A stretch of 64,000 nucleotides of DNA, from positions 13,683,931 through 13,747,930 of the forward strand of contig NC_044920.1 of NCBI RefSeq assembly GCF_003576645.1. Reading direction: 5' to 3'. The position numbers and the translations under genes are program-made. Shown here one piece after another: positions 22,858 through 34,249 of this stretch. This DNA is from Ipomoea triloba (taxonomy: Eukaryota; Streptophyta; Magnoliopsida; Solanales; Convolvulaceae). The notes below the pieces were generated by a model. It saw only the letters and a program-made list of their open reading frames with translations, did not search any database and was not told the origin of the DNA. Each line of letters opens with the position of its first letter. The first letter of the stretch is position 1.

Positions 22858-23467
22858 GGCTTTTTGTAATGATTTTATGTTTATTAATTTGTCGTTTTTT
22901 ATTTTAAATTAAAACAAAAGAATAAAATCTTGGGTTAATTTGATGATATAATAATTTGATTATTATATATTTTTATAATATATATTTGATATATATTAAA
23001 TAAAAAAATATGTTTTGTTTTCTTTTGCGTAAAAGTGTTTGACGTAAGATTGGATATTCCGATTATCTTCTCCGATTTCTTCTTTGTGTCTTCCCGGTCA
23101 CTTCCGTTTGTCTTCTCCATTTCTGTTCTCCTCGCTTCCTATCTATAGTCGATCCGAAGATGGTGAGGCATCTCAGGGGTCGGAGGTTGGTCGTTCCTCT
23201 TGATGGACGCACCGACAGCCAATGCGACACGGCTGGTCGTGCTTGCGGTGCGCTGATAGGACGGCTGGTTGTTCCAGTAAGAAGTGGCCGGAGATGGTGA
23301 GGTGGCCTCGCGACGTCACTCTTGGAGAAGGTGACTCCATCAGCGGTTGTGGTCGGATGGCGCACCGCGGGTATAGCGAGAGGCAGGAGAAGTGGTGAAA
23401 GTCACCGTCGTTCTTCTGCTGATGGTCGGAGACGGTAAGGTGATGCGGTATGCTGCCGGAGGCGTAC
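22858..23467 (+). other. Copia B leader, first part
   Basis: AT-rich to about 23040, then a GC-richer stretch (23041-23467). No domain was recognised in any frame. It may be leader sequence or a captured fragment. Confidence 0.35.
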
Positions 23468-24397
23468 GACATTGAAGGCGGCGAAGATCCAATTCAGAAG
23501 AAAGATTAGGGCCTGTTTACTAACAGAAAACTGTTTTATGTTTTCTGTTTTCCAATTTTTCAGTTTCCATTCTCTGTTTTCCATTCTCTGTTTTCTATTT
23601 AGAAAACTTGTTTACTAACACTTTTTTTTTCAATTTTATTTTTTTAGATTAACGTTATAAAATTAACAATAAGTTTAATTTCGAGTGATTTTTAGACCTT
23701 ATATTTAAAATATTTTAAAATATATTTGGTTTAAATATAATAAATATATTTTTTACTTTTAAGTCCAATATTAGGGCGACATTGAAGGCGGCGAAGATCC
23801 AATTCAGAAGAAAGATTAGGGCCTGTTTACTAACAGAAAACTGTTTTATGTTTTCTGTTTTCCAATTTTTCAGTTTCCATTCTCTGTTTTCCATTCTCTG
23901 TTTTCTATTTAGAAAACTTGTTTACTAACACTTTTTTTTTCAATTTTATTTTTTTAGATTAACGTTATAAAATTAACAATAAGTTTAATTTCGAGTGATT
24001 TTTAGACCTTATATTTAAAATATTTTAAAATATATTTGGTTTAAATATAATAAATATATTTTTTACTTTTAAGTCCAATATTAGGGCGACATTGAAGGCG
24101 GCGAAGATCCAATTCAGAAGAAAGATTAGGGCCTGTTTACTAACAGAAAACTGTTTTATGTTTTCTGTTTTCCAATTTTTCAGTTTCCATTCTCTGTTTT
24201 CCATTCTCTGTTTTCTATTTAGAAAACTTGTTTACTAACACTTTTTTTTTCAATTTTATTTTTTTAGATTAACGTTATAAAATTAACAATAAGTTTAATT
24301 TCGAGTGATTTTTAGACCTTATATTTAAAATATTTTAAAATATATTTGGTTTAAATATAATAAATATATTTTTTACTTTTAAGTCCAATATATGTAA
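23468..24397 (+). repeat. Perfect three-copy tandem repeat, 310-bp unit
   Basis: Units start at 23468, 23778 and 24088, each opening with GACATTGAAGGCGGCG. By eye the three units are identical. Each contains 41 bp of Copia leader followed by the first 270 bp or so of the Harbinger-like MITE, so the duplication arose after the MITE inserted. Confidence 0.95.
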
Positions 24398-25087
24398 AAA
24401 AAAAAATTTACATTTGATATCCGGACCAAATTTATATCTGTATATAACATAAATAAAAATATATCTGAACCAATAACCTATTTAATTCACAAAAAATTTT
24501 GTTTAGATAATATTAATATTTTTTGAGCTAATATTTAAAATATGTTTGGATATATTCATTTGAATGACATGTATGTAATATATAATTTTTATTTTGAATT
24601 CAAATATAGTAATATATGTGAAATTTGGATATCTAATATCTGGACCAAAACCAATAATCAGTTGAGTTCAATCAAATATAAAACGTGGTATAGATTTCAA
24701 TTTTTAATTTTGATAATGTGAATAATGTATAATTTTAAGTATAATCAAATAAGTTATGTTTAAATAAGTAATGTAAGTAGAAAAGATACAAGATGATGAT
24801 AAGTAAAAGAAGATGATAATAAATGTAATCATAGTAATGAATAAATATGTAAGTAGATAATTGTGAGAATGTGGTTATAGTGACATATAGTCTAATAGAT
24901 GATAGTTTATTCTGTTTTCCATTTTGAAAACAGGTTTTTATAGTGTTTCAGTTTTCTAGAAAATTGAAAAATTATTTCCTGTTTTCAAAATGGAAAACTG
25001 TGCTAGTAAACATGTTTTCTGTTTTCTGTTTTCCAGTTTTCTAAATTTCCAGAAAATTGGAGAAAATTTCCAGTTAATAAACGAGCC
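23509..25087 (+). mobile_element. PIF/Harbinger-like MITE inside Copia B (left end triplicated)
   Basis: The left end GGGCCTGTTTACTAAC appears three times because of the tandem triplication (23509, 23819, 24129). The right end is GTTAATAAACGAGCCC, ending at 25087. TTA lies immediately outside both ends (for example 24126-24128 and 25088-25090), the target duplication of PIF/Harbinger elements. Without the extra repeat units it would be about 959 bp. The inner ends carry matching TTTTCTGTTTTCC/GGAAAACTG-type complementary tracts. It has no coding capacity. Confidence 0.8.
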
Positions 25088-25090
25088 CTT

Positions 25091-25652
25091 AGCGTTTTTT
25101 TTTTGTTGGGAAATATAATATTACCAAATTAATTATTTTATAATTATGGTAATATTATAAATTAGAAAATATTTTATATATGATAATTAGAACTTTTGTT
25201 ACCATAGAAAATATAAGATATTTTGGTGACATTATTTGTTATCATATTTTGAAAAATGGTATATATGATAATTAGAATTATATTACCAAATTAAATGTTA
25301 TATTTTTGGGTGATATTAATCGTTATCATATTTGGAAATATTCTATATTGATAATTGGAATTTAATTCCTACTAATTTAATATGAGATATTTTGGTAGTA
25401 TTAATTATTATCATAATGATTATTTTCTATTTTTGAGAAATTAATATTTTTAGAAGATTATATGATAATATATTATTATTACCATTAAAATATGATTTTT
25501 ATGGTAGTAATAATTATATTATTATAATCTTGAAATATTTATTTTTCTACTTAAATAGTGATTCTTTATGTGATAATTGAATACTATTTAGGTATGTTTC
25601 CATGATTATAATATTTTAGATTAAAGTGTTTAATTTAAAATAATATTATAAT
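25091..25652 (+). other. Copia B leader, second part
   Basis: Very AT-rich, with loosely repeated 'ATTTTGGTGATATTA' and 'TATGATAATTAGAAT' strings suggesting old tandem duplications. No gene was seen. Confidence 0.4.
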
Positions 25653-26196
25653 CATGGTTGAAAAAATCGCTAGGCGCTCCCTAGGCGCTCGGGGAGCGCC
25701 TAGCGCCTAGTACGCCTAGCCGGAGATTAATCGGTGCCTAGGAGTCCGTGTATTTTTTTATTTTATTTTTTATTTTTAAAATTTTGGTTAAGTATTTTAA
25801 ATTTTTTAAAGACTAATAATTATAAATTATATAATACGTTAATAGTTAATACTAAAATATTAAATATTAACCTAAAAAAATCTATAGTTTGGACAATTTA
25901 GGATTATTTCGCACAAAACGATGTTGTTTTGAGTAAAATAACCCATTAAAAAAAATAATAATACTTAATCGACCGACTAGAAGGCCTAATCGGTGCCTAG
26001 TCGGTCTAGTCGACGCCTAGGCGGTCAGCGCCTAAGCGGCCTAGGCAGTGCTTTGGCGGCCTAGGCGGAGCTTAGGCGGTCGCCTAGCCGACTAGACGCC
26101 TAGACCACCATTTAATGTGATACGCTAGGCGGTCGACCAGCGCCTAGCGCCTAGGGGGGGATTAATCGGCGCCTAGGCGGGATTTTTGCAACACTG
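25653..26196 (-). mobile_element. hAT-like MITE with perfect 8-bp target duplication (subtype 1, inverted)
   Basis: 544 bp flanked by ATTATAAT at 25645-25652 and 26197-26204. Its sequence is an inverted relative of the 11765-12298 element, with ends CATGGTTGAAAAAATC and, from the other side, CAGTGTTGCAAAAATC. Dense CCTAGG palindromes surround an AT-rich core. Presence inside Copia B dates its insertion after Copia B arrived. Confidence 0.92.
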
Positions 26197-27471
26197 ATTA
26201 TAATAGTAATTAATTGATTTCATACAAATTAAATTTTGGTATGAGATTAATTAATTAATGGAAAGTTTTGATTTGTTATATGGAAATTGGTTTCCATATA
26301 AAGTGTATTTTAGATTGACCCAAGTTTTTATGGTATAATTGGATTATATCTTTTAAAGCCACAAATTAATGTTATTTATTTTATGGTATGTAAGTATGTA
26401 TGGATTGCTTAGCATGTCGGTTTGGTCATGGACTTAGGACCCTTTGAATGAATGCGATTTATTTTGGGTTTTGCACCGTTTTTGGTGATTAATTAAAATT
26501 GGGGACTGCGTGCCTCTTATCTATTATTGTAATGTAAATCCCTTCCCGAAATATGTACCCCTTTTATGGTAGATAGGAAATGTATGTATGTATGAAGAAT
26601 CGAAGACTTCAAGAGTTGAAAACCCGAAGACTTCAGGAGTTGAAGACTTACATATGTATGATGGAAGCTTACATGTAATAGATAGGATTTTAATTTTTCA
26701 CTATTCACTGTGCACGGTCAAAATTAGCTGGCTCAATTTTGACCATTTAGAAGTCCATGACCGATATCGAGTTTACTTTTCATGCACTTTATATATGTGA
26801 TATATGTGAAAATGTTGCATGAGTAAAGTGAAACATAATAATTCTTAAAATCTTCCCTTTATTAAATATTAAGTTGCAAGCGGTTAGCCCTCAAGAGTTG
26901 AGATTACCTAATCGTGGCTCTCCACCATCGTAAGAAATCAAATAATTTTCTTAGCACGGTGTCGGCTATGCCAACATAGGGGCAACGTGTTAATTTTAAA
27001 ATATTTTGATTTTCTTATTTTAAACATGTGATGTGGTAGCACTTAGAAACTTTGCTTTTCAAGAAACCACTAAAGGTGAAAAAAGTCAAGGTTCAACTCT
27101 ACTTGTTACCAAGATGGTGGGTTTGACTTAACTGAGTCCATTGGGCTAAGATGTCCCTTAAGGTGAGGTTCAATGGACCATGGAGCCCAAGTTTAATAAA
27201 ATCGAATCATGCATGAGATGTATTGGCAAGAGTTGACCACTTACTAAATTTTCAAATTCCAAGATGCCCCTTAAGGTGAGGAATGAGATAAGTTTGTAAG
27301 ACTTTGATTACCCATTAGAAATCTTCCAACGGGATTTCCGTTTCTTGCTTGGAAAGTGCAGGATTCGAAAAATTTAGTGGGAGGTACTATTTAATTATAT
27401 AATTGAAAATCAAATAGTTTAATAAAGAATCATGTCTAATAATTAATGTTATTTTATGCAGTAATTTTGAA
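26197..27471 (+). other. Copia B leader, third part
   Basis: Leader up to the gag ATG. A segment around 27060-27300 contains two 'GATG(T/C)CCCTTAAGGTGAGG' copies (near 27149 and 27262). No gene is supported. Confidence 0.4.
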
Positions 27472-28347
27472 ATGGCTTTAAATCCTTTGTCCAAAATACT
27501 CGAAGAAAACAAACTTACTGGACCAAATTTCACTGATTGGCTCCGAAATTTGAGAATCGTTCTCAATTTAGAAAAGATCAGTTATGTTTTGGACCAAGAT
27601 CCTCCATTGATTGGTATCATACCAGATGATGCTGATGTTGATCAGCTTGCTATTCATAATGCTGAGGTTGCAGCATTTGATAAGTGGAATGACGATGACT
27701 TGAGGGCTAAGAGTTATATCCTTGCCTCTATGACCAATGAGTTACAACGTCAACATGAAAAGATGTCTGACGCAAAATCTATGGTCAATCACCTACAAGA
27801 GTTGTACGGTGAGCACAGTAGGATTGCACGTTATGAGGTTACTAAGGCCTTATTTCGAGCCAAACTACAAGAAGGAGGAAATGTAGGAGATCATGTCCTA
27901 AATATGATTGGCTTGTTGGAGAGATTGGAAGAATTAAATATCTTCCTTAACTCTGAGCTTGAAGTAGACTTAATTCTACAGTCTCTTCCAGATTGTTTTG
28001 GGCCTTTCATAATGAATTTCCACATGAACAAGCTTCATTGTTCCAAATCTGATCTGCACAATATGTTGTGCACTGCTCATTCTACAATGAAGGGTATAAA
28101 CACTAGTACTGTTCTTTTGGCCTCTTCCAAGTCAAAAAGGAAGAGAAAGAACAAGAAGGTTTCTGAAGTGAAATCAATTGGAGGAGTGACCAAAACTAGA
28201 GGGAAGGTTGCAAGTAAAGGAAAGTGTTTTCATTGCAACAAAGAAGGGCATTGGAAAAGAAATTGCACAGAATACCTAAAGTCTTTGAAGGTCAAGGACA
28301 ATGACAAACCTTCAGAAGGTATGCTCATTAAAGAGACTAATTTTTAA
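27472..28347 (+). CDS. gag: Copia B Gag polyprotein segment
   Basis: An open 291-residue frame from ATG to stop. The N-terminus (LTGPNFTDWLRNLRIVLN, residues about 15-32) and the following helical part fit the retrotransposon gag region of Copia elements (UBN2-type). A basic stretch with KRKRKNKK lies near residues 220-230. One CCHC zinc knuckle, CFHCNKEGHWKRNC, lies near residues 253-266. Gag forms the virus-like particle and the knuckle binds RNA. Normally gag is fused to pol; here the stop at 28345 and later damage separate it from the remaining pol pieces. It is the only open coding part of Copia B and could still be translated. Confidence 0.88.
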   Translation: MALNPLSKILEENKLTGPNFTDWLRNLRIVLNLEKISYVLDQDPPLIGIIPDDADVDQLAIHNAEVAAFDKWNDDDLRAKSYILASMTNELQRQHEKMSDAKSMVNHLQELYGEHSRIARYEVTKALFRAKLQEGGNVGDHVLNMIGLLERLEELNIFLNSELEVDLILQSLPDCFGPFIMNFHMNKLHCSKSDLHNMLCTAHSTMKGINTSTVLLASSKSKRKRKNKKVSEVKSIGGVTKTRGKVASKGKCFHCNKEGHWKRNCTEYLKSLKVKDNDKPSEGMLIKETNF

Positions 28348-28560
28348 TTGGTCTAAATAACTACTTCTTTGGTAATATACTCAGAAGCAACTTCACATGG
28401 TTGTGTATCGTTGCAGGATTTGAGAAGAAGTAGAGAGTTGACTGAAGATGAGATTGCTCTAAGGATGGGAAATGGAGCAAGAGTTGCTGCATTAATTGTT
28501 GGAGATTTATCTATTCAGTTTTCATTTAATCATGTTTTTAAAAGACTATTTATGTAATTC
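28348..28560 (+). pseudogene. Copia B protease remnant
   Basis: Reads 'YSEATSHGCVSLQDLRRS' and 'IALRMGNGARVAALIVGD'. The first corresponds to the aspartic protease neighbourhood (D-S-G-A-T-S-H in working copies), but the catalytic Asp-Ser-Gly is replaced by Ser-Glu-Ala, so it is inactive. Confidence 0.65.
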
Positions 28561-28699
28561 TAGTATTTAAAACATTATTTCCATTCATGTTAAGAATAAT
28601 TATGAATTTTTCTTTTCGGAATAATGTTTATTACATTTATTTCAATAATAAATGCGATGACGCTAGAATATCGTTAAATGGTATTTGTTGTTTAAATAT

Positions 28700-29045
28700 G
28701 ATTGATGATTAATAAATGAGCAATTAATACATGTTGATGTACATATGGTCCATTTAATGGATCTTAGATCCTAAATGGAGTTCCATCTAAGTCTGTTCCT
28801 AAGACACCATATGAGATATGGGAAACCTCGTCTTAAGTATGTTAAGATTTGGGTTACACGGCGTATATCAAAAGCCTAAAACAGATAAGTTGGAAACAAG
28901 ATCTGAAAAGGTAGAAAGATATAACTTGACAAAGAGTTTGTTAATAAATCTTCTGAGCTTAATCAGATTTAAAAATCTGTGCAATATGAACCAAGAGTTA
29001 TGCCTCCTCTTTGGAGAAGTGTTAGACATATTTGTTTATTAAACA
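28700..29045 (+). pseudogene. Copia B integrase C-terminal remnant
   Basis: A fragment with 'LNGVPSKSVPKTPYEIW' and 'GVYQKPKTDKLETRSEK'. These belong to the end of the Copia integrase and the linker to RT. The zinc-binding and DDE catalytic parts are missing, so a large deletion lies between the protease and this piece. Confidence 0.6.
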
Positions 29046-29059
29046 TATTATAGTTGTCT

Positions 29060-29990
29060 TCATGACATAGAGAGTGTCTTTGCAATTGGAGATGATGTGT
29101 CTAGTGACAATCCTATCTTTTACAAAGAGGCGATATCAGATATCGATTTTAGAATGTGGAACATCTGTTTTGATAAGGTAGTCAAATTGTTTGACTATAC
29201 TGTGAAAACATTGATGATCCATGTGTATAAAATGGTCAGTGGGAGTACTATCACATTTCTTATATTATATGTAGATGACATATTAATAACAAGAAATGAT
29301 GTAAGCATGATGACTCTGATAAAAGTTTGATTATCTAAAATTTTCTATATGATAGATTTGAGATAAGCAGCCTATATCCTTGGGATTTGAGTCTATAGAG
29401 ATAGATCAAAAAGATTAATAAGATTATCCCAAAATATGTACATAAAATATTGAATTTGTTCAATATGTTAGATTCTAAGAAAGGTTTTATTACCTTTCAA
29501 TCATGAAATCTATATCTCTAAAAGTTTGTGTCCTGACACAACTGAAGAGAGGGATCAGATGAGTAAAATACCATAGGCTTCAGCTATTGGGTATCCTATA
29601 TATGTGATATTATGTACATGTTTTGATGTTTCTTATATCGTTAGTGTCACTTGTAGACATCAATCAAATCTAAGTGAATAACACTGGACATCAGTTAAGT
29701 AACTAAGAGTTTAGTCTTAACTAATGAAAAACGAGTATTAAAGATTAAAGGATACACAAATTTGATTTTATATCGAACCAGATGATAGAAAGAGTATTTT
29801 TGTAATAGTGGTGCAATTAGTTGGAAGAGTTCCAAACAGGTAATAATTGCATATTCAACCACTAGAGCCGAGTTTGTTGTTGCTATCATCCCCTAAGAAA
29901 GTTCGTTGGAAAGTGTGATATAGCAATGCAGATTATAGCATTTACGGATAACCTAGCAGATTCGTTTTTATACCACTTAATCAAGAGCAG
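29060..29990 (+). pseudogene. Copia B reverse transcriptase and RNase H remnants
   Basis: RT pieces include 'FDKVVKLFDYTVKTLMIHVYK' and the catalytic segment 'LILYVDDILITRNDV' near 29260-29300. Connection sequence follows. An RNase H piece near 29800-29890 has 'ISWKSSKQVIIAYSTTRAEFV' features. Many stops and shifts interrupt all frames. The YVDD motif itself is preserved, but no functional enzyme is encoded. Confidence 0.75.
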
Positions 29991-30049
29991 TTAGATCGGC
30001 ATCTTGAGAAGATGAGGGTTACCGATTGGCTCTAGTGCAAGTGGGAGAC

Positions 30050-31323
30050 TGTTAGACATGTATGCCCTAGGAGCCAACATTTATTGTTTTGGGCATTGAT
30101 TTCTAATTAATTAAATATAATAAATAATTTTTTTATTTATTTTATTTTGGCTTAAATAGTATTTGATATTATTCCGTACAATCTTCTTAATTCTTCATTC
30201 TTAAGAGTTAAGAATATGAGTGACAAAGAATTAATAAATGAAGTATTGTAAAAATATTTCTAGTCATAGGAATTCTAATTGGGCATTAGAATTCCGATAA
30301 GACTAGCACATTGTTCTTCTTATGGTGAGCCTCATGCCATTCTGTATGAGATACAGAGAGTGGACATGTGGATGGTTGTTAGAGAACAAGTCATTGAACA
30401 TTGACTGACTACAATGTACCGCATGGTATTTACCTACGTGTCATCGGTATGTTGTATGTTACAGTATGCGTCTTTTGTTCCTTATGGGACTATAAGTGTA
30501 CTTGGTTGCCTAGTTCAGTATTGTACGGAGACATGCGTGCATTCAATAGAGGATCCACCGCCTTGAGATAACAAGGATGTTCCAGTCTATTCAATAATCA
30601 TACAACCAAAATCTCTGGCCAGAGTATAATGAAATTGGACTTCAGGTTAAGAATATTGAATAGACATATTGACCGGGTTTATGGGTTTGACCAAGTTTGA
30701 CCATGACCTTTATCTGGTTCGGAACAAGTGTTGTGTAGAAGGAATGTTGAATGATATATGTAACGGAAAGGTTCATTATAATATATTATAATATATTCAT
30801 TGTCAACTAGGTAGTCATGACATACTGCTAGGTGTCACTCATGACTTACGAGCTATTTAATAATGAGTTATTAAATATTACTCGTTGCTAGTTTGACTAT
30901 GAACCTAGAAAGTCACACCTTAATGGTTTGTGGTAATGTTGAGAACTTTAAAAGAAATCGATAAAGAGTTATCGATATTGAATTAATACATTAATAATTG
31001 ATTAATGGATTAATTCAATATTGGGTAGTTTTGGGCTTTTAAAGGCTAGCACCTTTGGGCCCAAACCAGGCTATATATATAGCCTTGCCCTATTTCTTAA
31101 GTGGATAGAAAAAGTAATACAGAGATCAGGAAAATAGTTTTAACGTAGAAATCTCTGGGAGTTCTCGCGTGCCCGACCGGTGGACGGATTAGAGGCCGGA
31201 CGATTGGACGGTTTTGATTCTGCCAAAGCACGCTTCAAGGGTAAACCTATCTAACTCCCTCGTTTACATAGAATCATAGAAAAGCGATTTGATGCTTCCG
31301 CTGCGCATTTAATTTTTCTAACA
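30050..31323 (+). repeat. 3' LTR of Copia B
   Basis: 1,274 bp, preceded by the purine tract AAGTGGGAGAC. It matches the 5' LTR closely apart from scattered substitutions and a deletion of about 68 bp near 30463. Confidence 0.93.
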
Positions 31324-31455
31324 CTAGGCGCTAGTCGGGCGGTAGACTAGCGCCTAGTGCCTAAGCGGTCTAGGCGGCGCCTAGGCTGTTCTAGGCGGCG
31401 ACCTATAAAAACAAAAAATTAGTTCATGTGTGTGGGTGTATGTCATATATTATAT

Positions 31456-31511
<56 letters not shown>

Positions 31512-31778
31512 TACTTCTCTTACTTATATAAATAAATAAATTTAAATATATATAAATATAATAATAAAATTAAGAAGGCCGACTCGCTCGAGTTAACTCG
31601 ACTAACTCTGCCGAGTTGGGCGAGTTAACTCGGCCAAATTCGGCCTAGGCGGTCACCAACTGCGTCCAGTCGGCCGAGTTAGGCACTAGGCGGCCGTTCA
31701 CCTAGGCGGACGCCTAGGGAGCAATTCGCCTCGGTCTAGGAGCGCCTATGCGGCCTAGGTGGGGATTTTTGCAACATG
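31324..31778 (-). mobile_element. hAT-like MITE (subtype 2), right piece
   Basis: Continuation of the piece at 21479-21500. It has CCTAGG-rich flanks, an AT-rich core with an (AT)n run at 31463-31509, and then GAGTTAACTCG-rich sequence. It ends GATTTTTGCAACATG. The same subtype is truncated at 3975-4122. No 8-bp target duplication is apparent outside 21479 and 31778, so one flank may be rearranged. Confidence 0.8.
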
Positions 31779-32254
31779 CACCGCCCCACCGTCCGCCAAG
31801 AAGACACAGCCGGCGACACCAACAAGAAAAGCGACGACGGGATTGCTGAAAAAGAAACGATGTCCGTCAACTACACCACTCTACCCGTCCGTCGAGAAGA
31901 AAGAAGCGACGACAACAACAATGGTCGAACGAAAACACTACTGCGAACCCTCCATTTGCGGAAGAGGAAACGACTACTGCGAACCCTTCTATTGCAGAAA
32001 AGGAAACATCCCCCAGAAACCAAACCTACCTAAACACACGTGAATTAAAAGCTTCCAAAATAAAACCACTATTAGAAAAGACAATATAAGCCCCCCCCCC
32101 CCCAAGACTAGTGTGGACACGCATAACCAAAAATAAAACCAAAATTACAATCAATTTTATACCATTGAATATTACAATCCAACGTACACAATTAGTCCTC
32201 ATAATCCTCTATAATAACATTAGTCCTCACCTGAATACATTTCTATATATATAC
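31779..32254. other. GC-rich patch and spacer, nothing named
   Basis: 31779-32040 is unusually rich in CGACGACAA/GAAGAAG-type strings. Overlapping frames are open by composition, but no domain was recognised. A run of about 14 C residues at 32092-32104 and AT-rich spacer follow. Confidence 0.4.
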
Positions 32255-32261
32255 AAGTCTA

Positions 32262-33607
32262 GAGGGGGACGGTGGTTAATAGACTTGTAGGATTTTACAA
32301 AACAATCATGAATGGTTAAGGCTACCCGAGAGGTAACTTTAACTACTCGATCAAAGTTTATATTCGCAGCAGAAAGTAACTTTTAACCCTTTTTATGAAA
32401 CTCTTTGCACGTTAAGTTTGCTCTATCAAATTCTTAGGTTTGGTAGTTAATGCAAATGTAAAGCAGTAAAGAGAGTGAGAGAGAGATTTTTATAGTGGTT
32501 CGGCACTTCAGCTATAACCAGCCCACTCCACTCTTCTTCACAACACGTGAAAGGTTACACTATCTACTCTAGTACAAATCCCTGGACGTTCACTCCTTGA
32601 ATACAAAGCTGGTAGTGAACTCCTCACACAGGTTTTTCAACTCACAATCGAGTATACTTCGTCTCTTTCTACTACAACCGTGTAGAGATACAGGTGTTAA
32701 GAAATAGGGTTTCTTCTTCTCTAACTAAGAGATCTTGGCTTCTTGAGTATGGATAATCAACGTTTGAAGCAGCTCAAGTCTCTTGCAAATTTGGATAGAT
32801 CTTTTAAGCTTTTGGTTTTTCTTTCTCTTTGTCACTGGTCGCAAATACGAATGCTTGAAAGTTTTTAACACTTAGATTTTTCAAATGACCAGCCCATTCT
32901 CCAGCTAAGGAAAATGGTATTTTTAGGCACTTTGAGAAATAGTTCCATTGGAGGGAAAATCATTTTCAAATACCTTAATGACTAGCGTGTAGAGACTAAC
33001 GGGTAATCTGGAGGATAGGTGACTGTGTCAGATTTTCAAATGTTGACACCTTAAATTGCGCTGATTCATTACTTTTTGTTCTACACAAAAATGTCATGGT
33101 ATTTAATGAAAATCGGCCTTGGGATATGTTCCTAGGACTCACATTGTCTTGGACATATAAACTCAACCTTTTAAGGTTTCGGATTGTACAACTCAGAGAA
33201 TGTCTCGAGTGGTTAACTAGGTTAACCCCTTGAGCCTTAGGTCCTCTCGAATACGAATGGTTGACCTTACCACTCGTCCCTTAACTCCTCGAAAGGTAGG
33301 TCATTCCTAACTTTGACCTTTGCGACCCTTCGGTTACGAATGGTTGATTTTACCATTCGGTCTTGCAATACTTCGAAAGGTAGACCCTTCCACCTCTTGG
33401 TCTTTGCAACCTTTTGGCCTTGATATCTTCCACTCTTAGAATCTTTAGTCTTCTATCTTCAATCTAGAACCATCCGAGAGTTTAACTACTCAGGTTACTC
33501 TTTGAACCATTGACGGGACTGGCATTTCAAGTCTCCATTCGGATGTGTACATAACTACTACTCGAGGTACCATTTGGTTTGATTTGAATGTTGAGCAGAA
33601 ATATTCT
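32262..33607. mobile_element. Unclassified 1.35-kb repeat-like element with 7-bp direct repeats
   Basis: AAGTCTA occurs at 32255-32261 and 33608-33614, immediately outside a segment that begins GAGGGGGACGGTGG. The start resembles a 'GAGGGGGG(T)GAATAG' sequence I associate with uncharacterised plant repeats, and a GTGGTTCGGCAC-type string follows near 32494. At 33240-33420 there are two diverged copies of a roughly 100-bp unit containing 'ACGAATGGTTGA..TTACCA'. No ORF or terminal inverted repeat was found. Class unknown; the boundaries are a proposal. Confidence 0.35.
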
Positions 33608-33626
33608 AAGTCTAAAATATAAAATG

Positions 33627-34129
33627 GGGAAAAGGTACAAATAAGTCATCGAACTATTTGGAAATTAACAATTAAGCCATCGAACTCAAATAAGCTCCAA
33701 ATAAGTCACTGAAATCAGAAAAACAAAGCAATTAAGCCACTAAATAGAAAAAATAACAATTAACATTTTTTATAGGTCATTTGCCTATTCCGACCACCGG
33801 CGACGACTTTTCCTGCGACCGTCGCCGCCGGAAGTTTTCGCCGATCATTGGAAAAATCGTCGCCGGTGACCGGAATAGACAAATGACCTATTAAAAATGT
33901 TAATTGTTAATTTTTTTCAGTTTAGTGGCTTAATTGCTTAGTTTTCCTAAGTTCAGTGGCTTAATTGCTTAGTTTTCCTGAGTTCAGTGGCTTATTTGGA
34001 GCTTATTGGAGTTCGATGGCTTAATTGCTAGGTTTTCCTAAGTTCAGTGGCTTATTTGGAGCTTATTCGAGTTCAATGACTTAATTGCTAATTCTCAAAT
34101 AATTCAATGGCTTATTTGTACCTTTTCCC
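33627..34129. mobile_element. Foldback MITE (Mutator- or hAT-like), 503 bp
   Basis: Long terminal inverted repeats start GGGAAAAGGTACAAATAAG at 33627 and end in the complement at 34129. They continue with diverged repeats of 'GTTCGATGGCTTAATTG' on the right side. The outside sequence is TATAAAATG on the left and AATAAAATG on the right: 8 of 9 bases match, or a perfect 8-bp ATAAAATG. The centre holds a separate inverted repeat built of CGCCGG/CCGGCG strings (33800-33870). It is non-coding. Confidence 0.8.
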
Positions 34130-34249
34130 AATAAAATGATTGGGAGTCTAAATCCCTAGTGTTTGGTATCATCAAATGTTCCTAACAATATATAAGTACA
34201 ATGCCATTTATCACAATTCAAACTTTTTAAAGATATATTGTTATACATT

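Larger units (their letters stand above)
21501..31323 (+). mobile_element. Copia element B, 9,823 bp, inserted in a hAT-like MITE
   Basis: Two LTRs (21501-22841 and 30050-31323) start TGTTAGACATG and end TTTTTCTAACA. The 5-bp CTAGG flanks the whole element (21496-21500 and 31324-31328). A tRNA-Met-type primer site follows the 5' LTR and a purine tract precedes the 3' LTR. The gag ORF is open. Protease, integrase, RT and RNase H are present only as eroded pieces. The leader between LTR and gag is unusually long (about 4.6 kb) because it contains a triplicated Harbinger-like MITE and a hAT-like MITE. Confidence 0.93.

Noticed and set aside
31759..32043. Two overlapping plus-strand frames in the GC-rich patch
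   Set aside because: Open in several frames because of CGACGACAA-type composition; one overlaps the MITE end.
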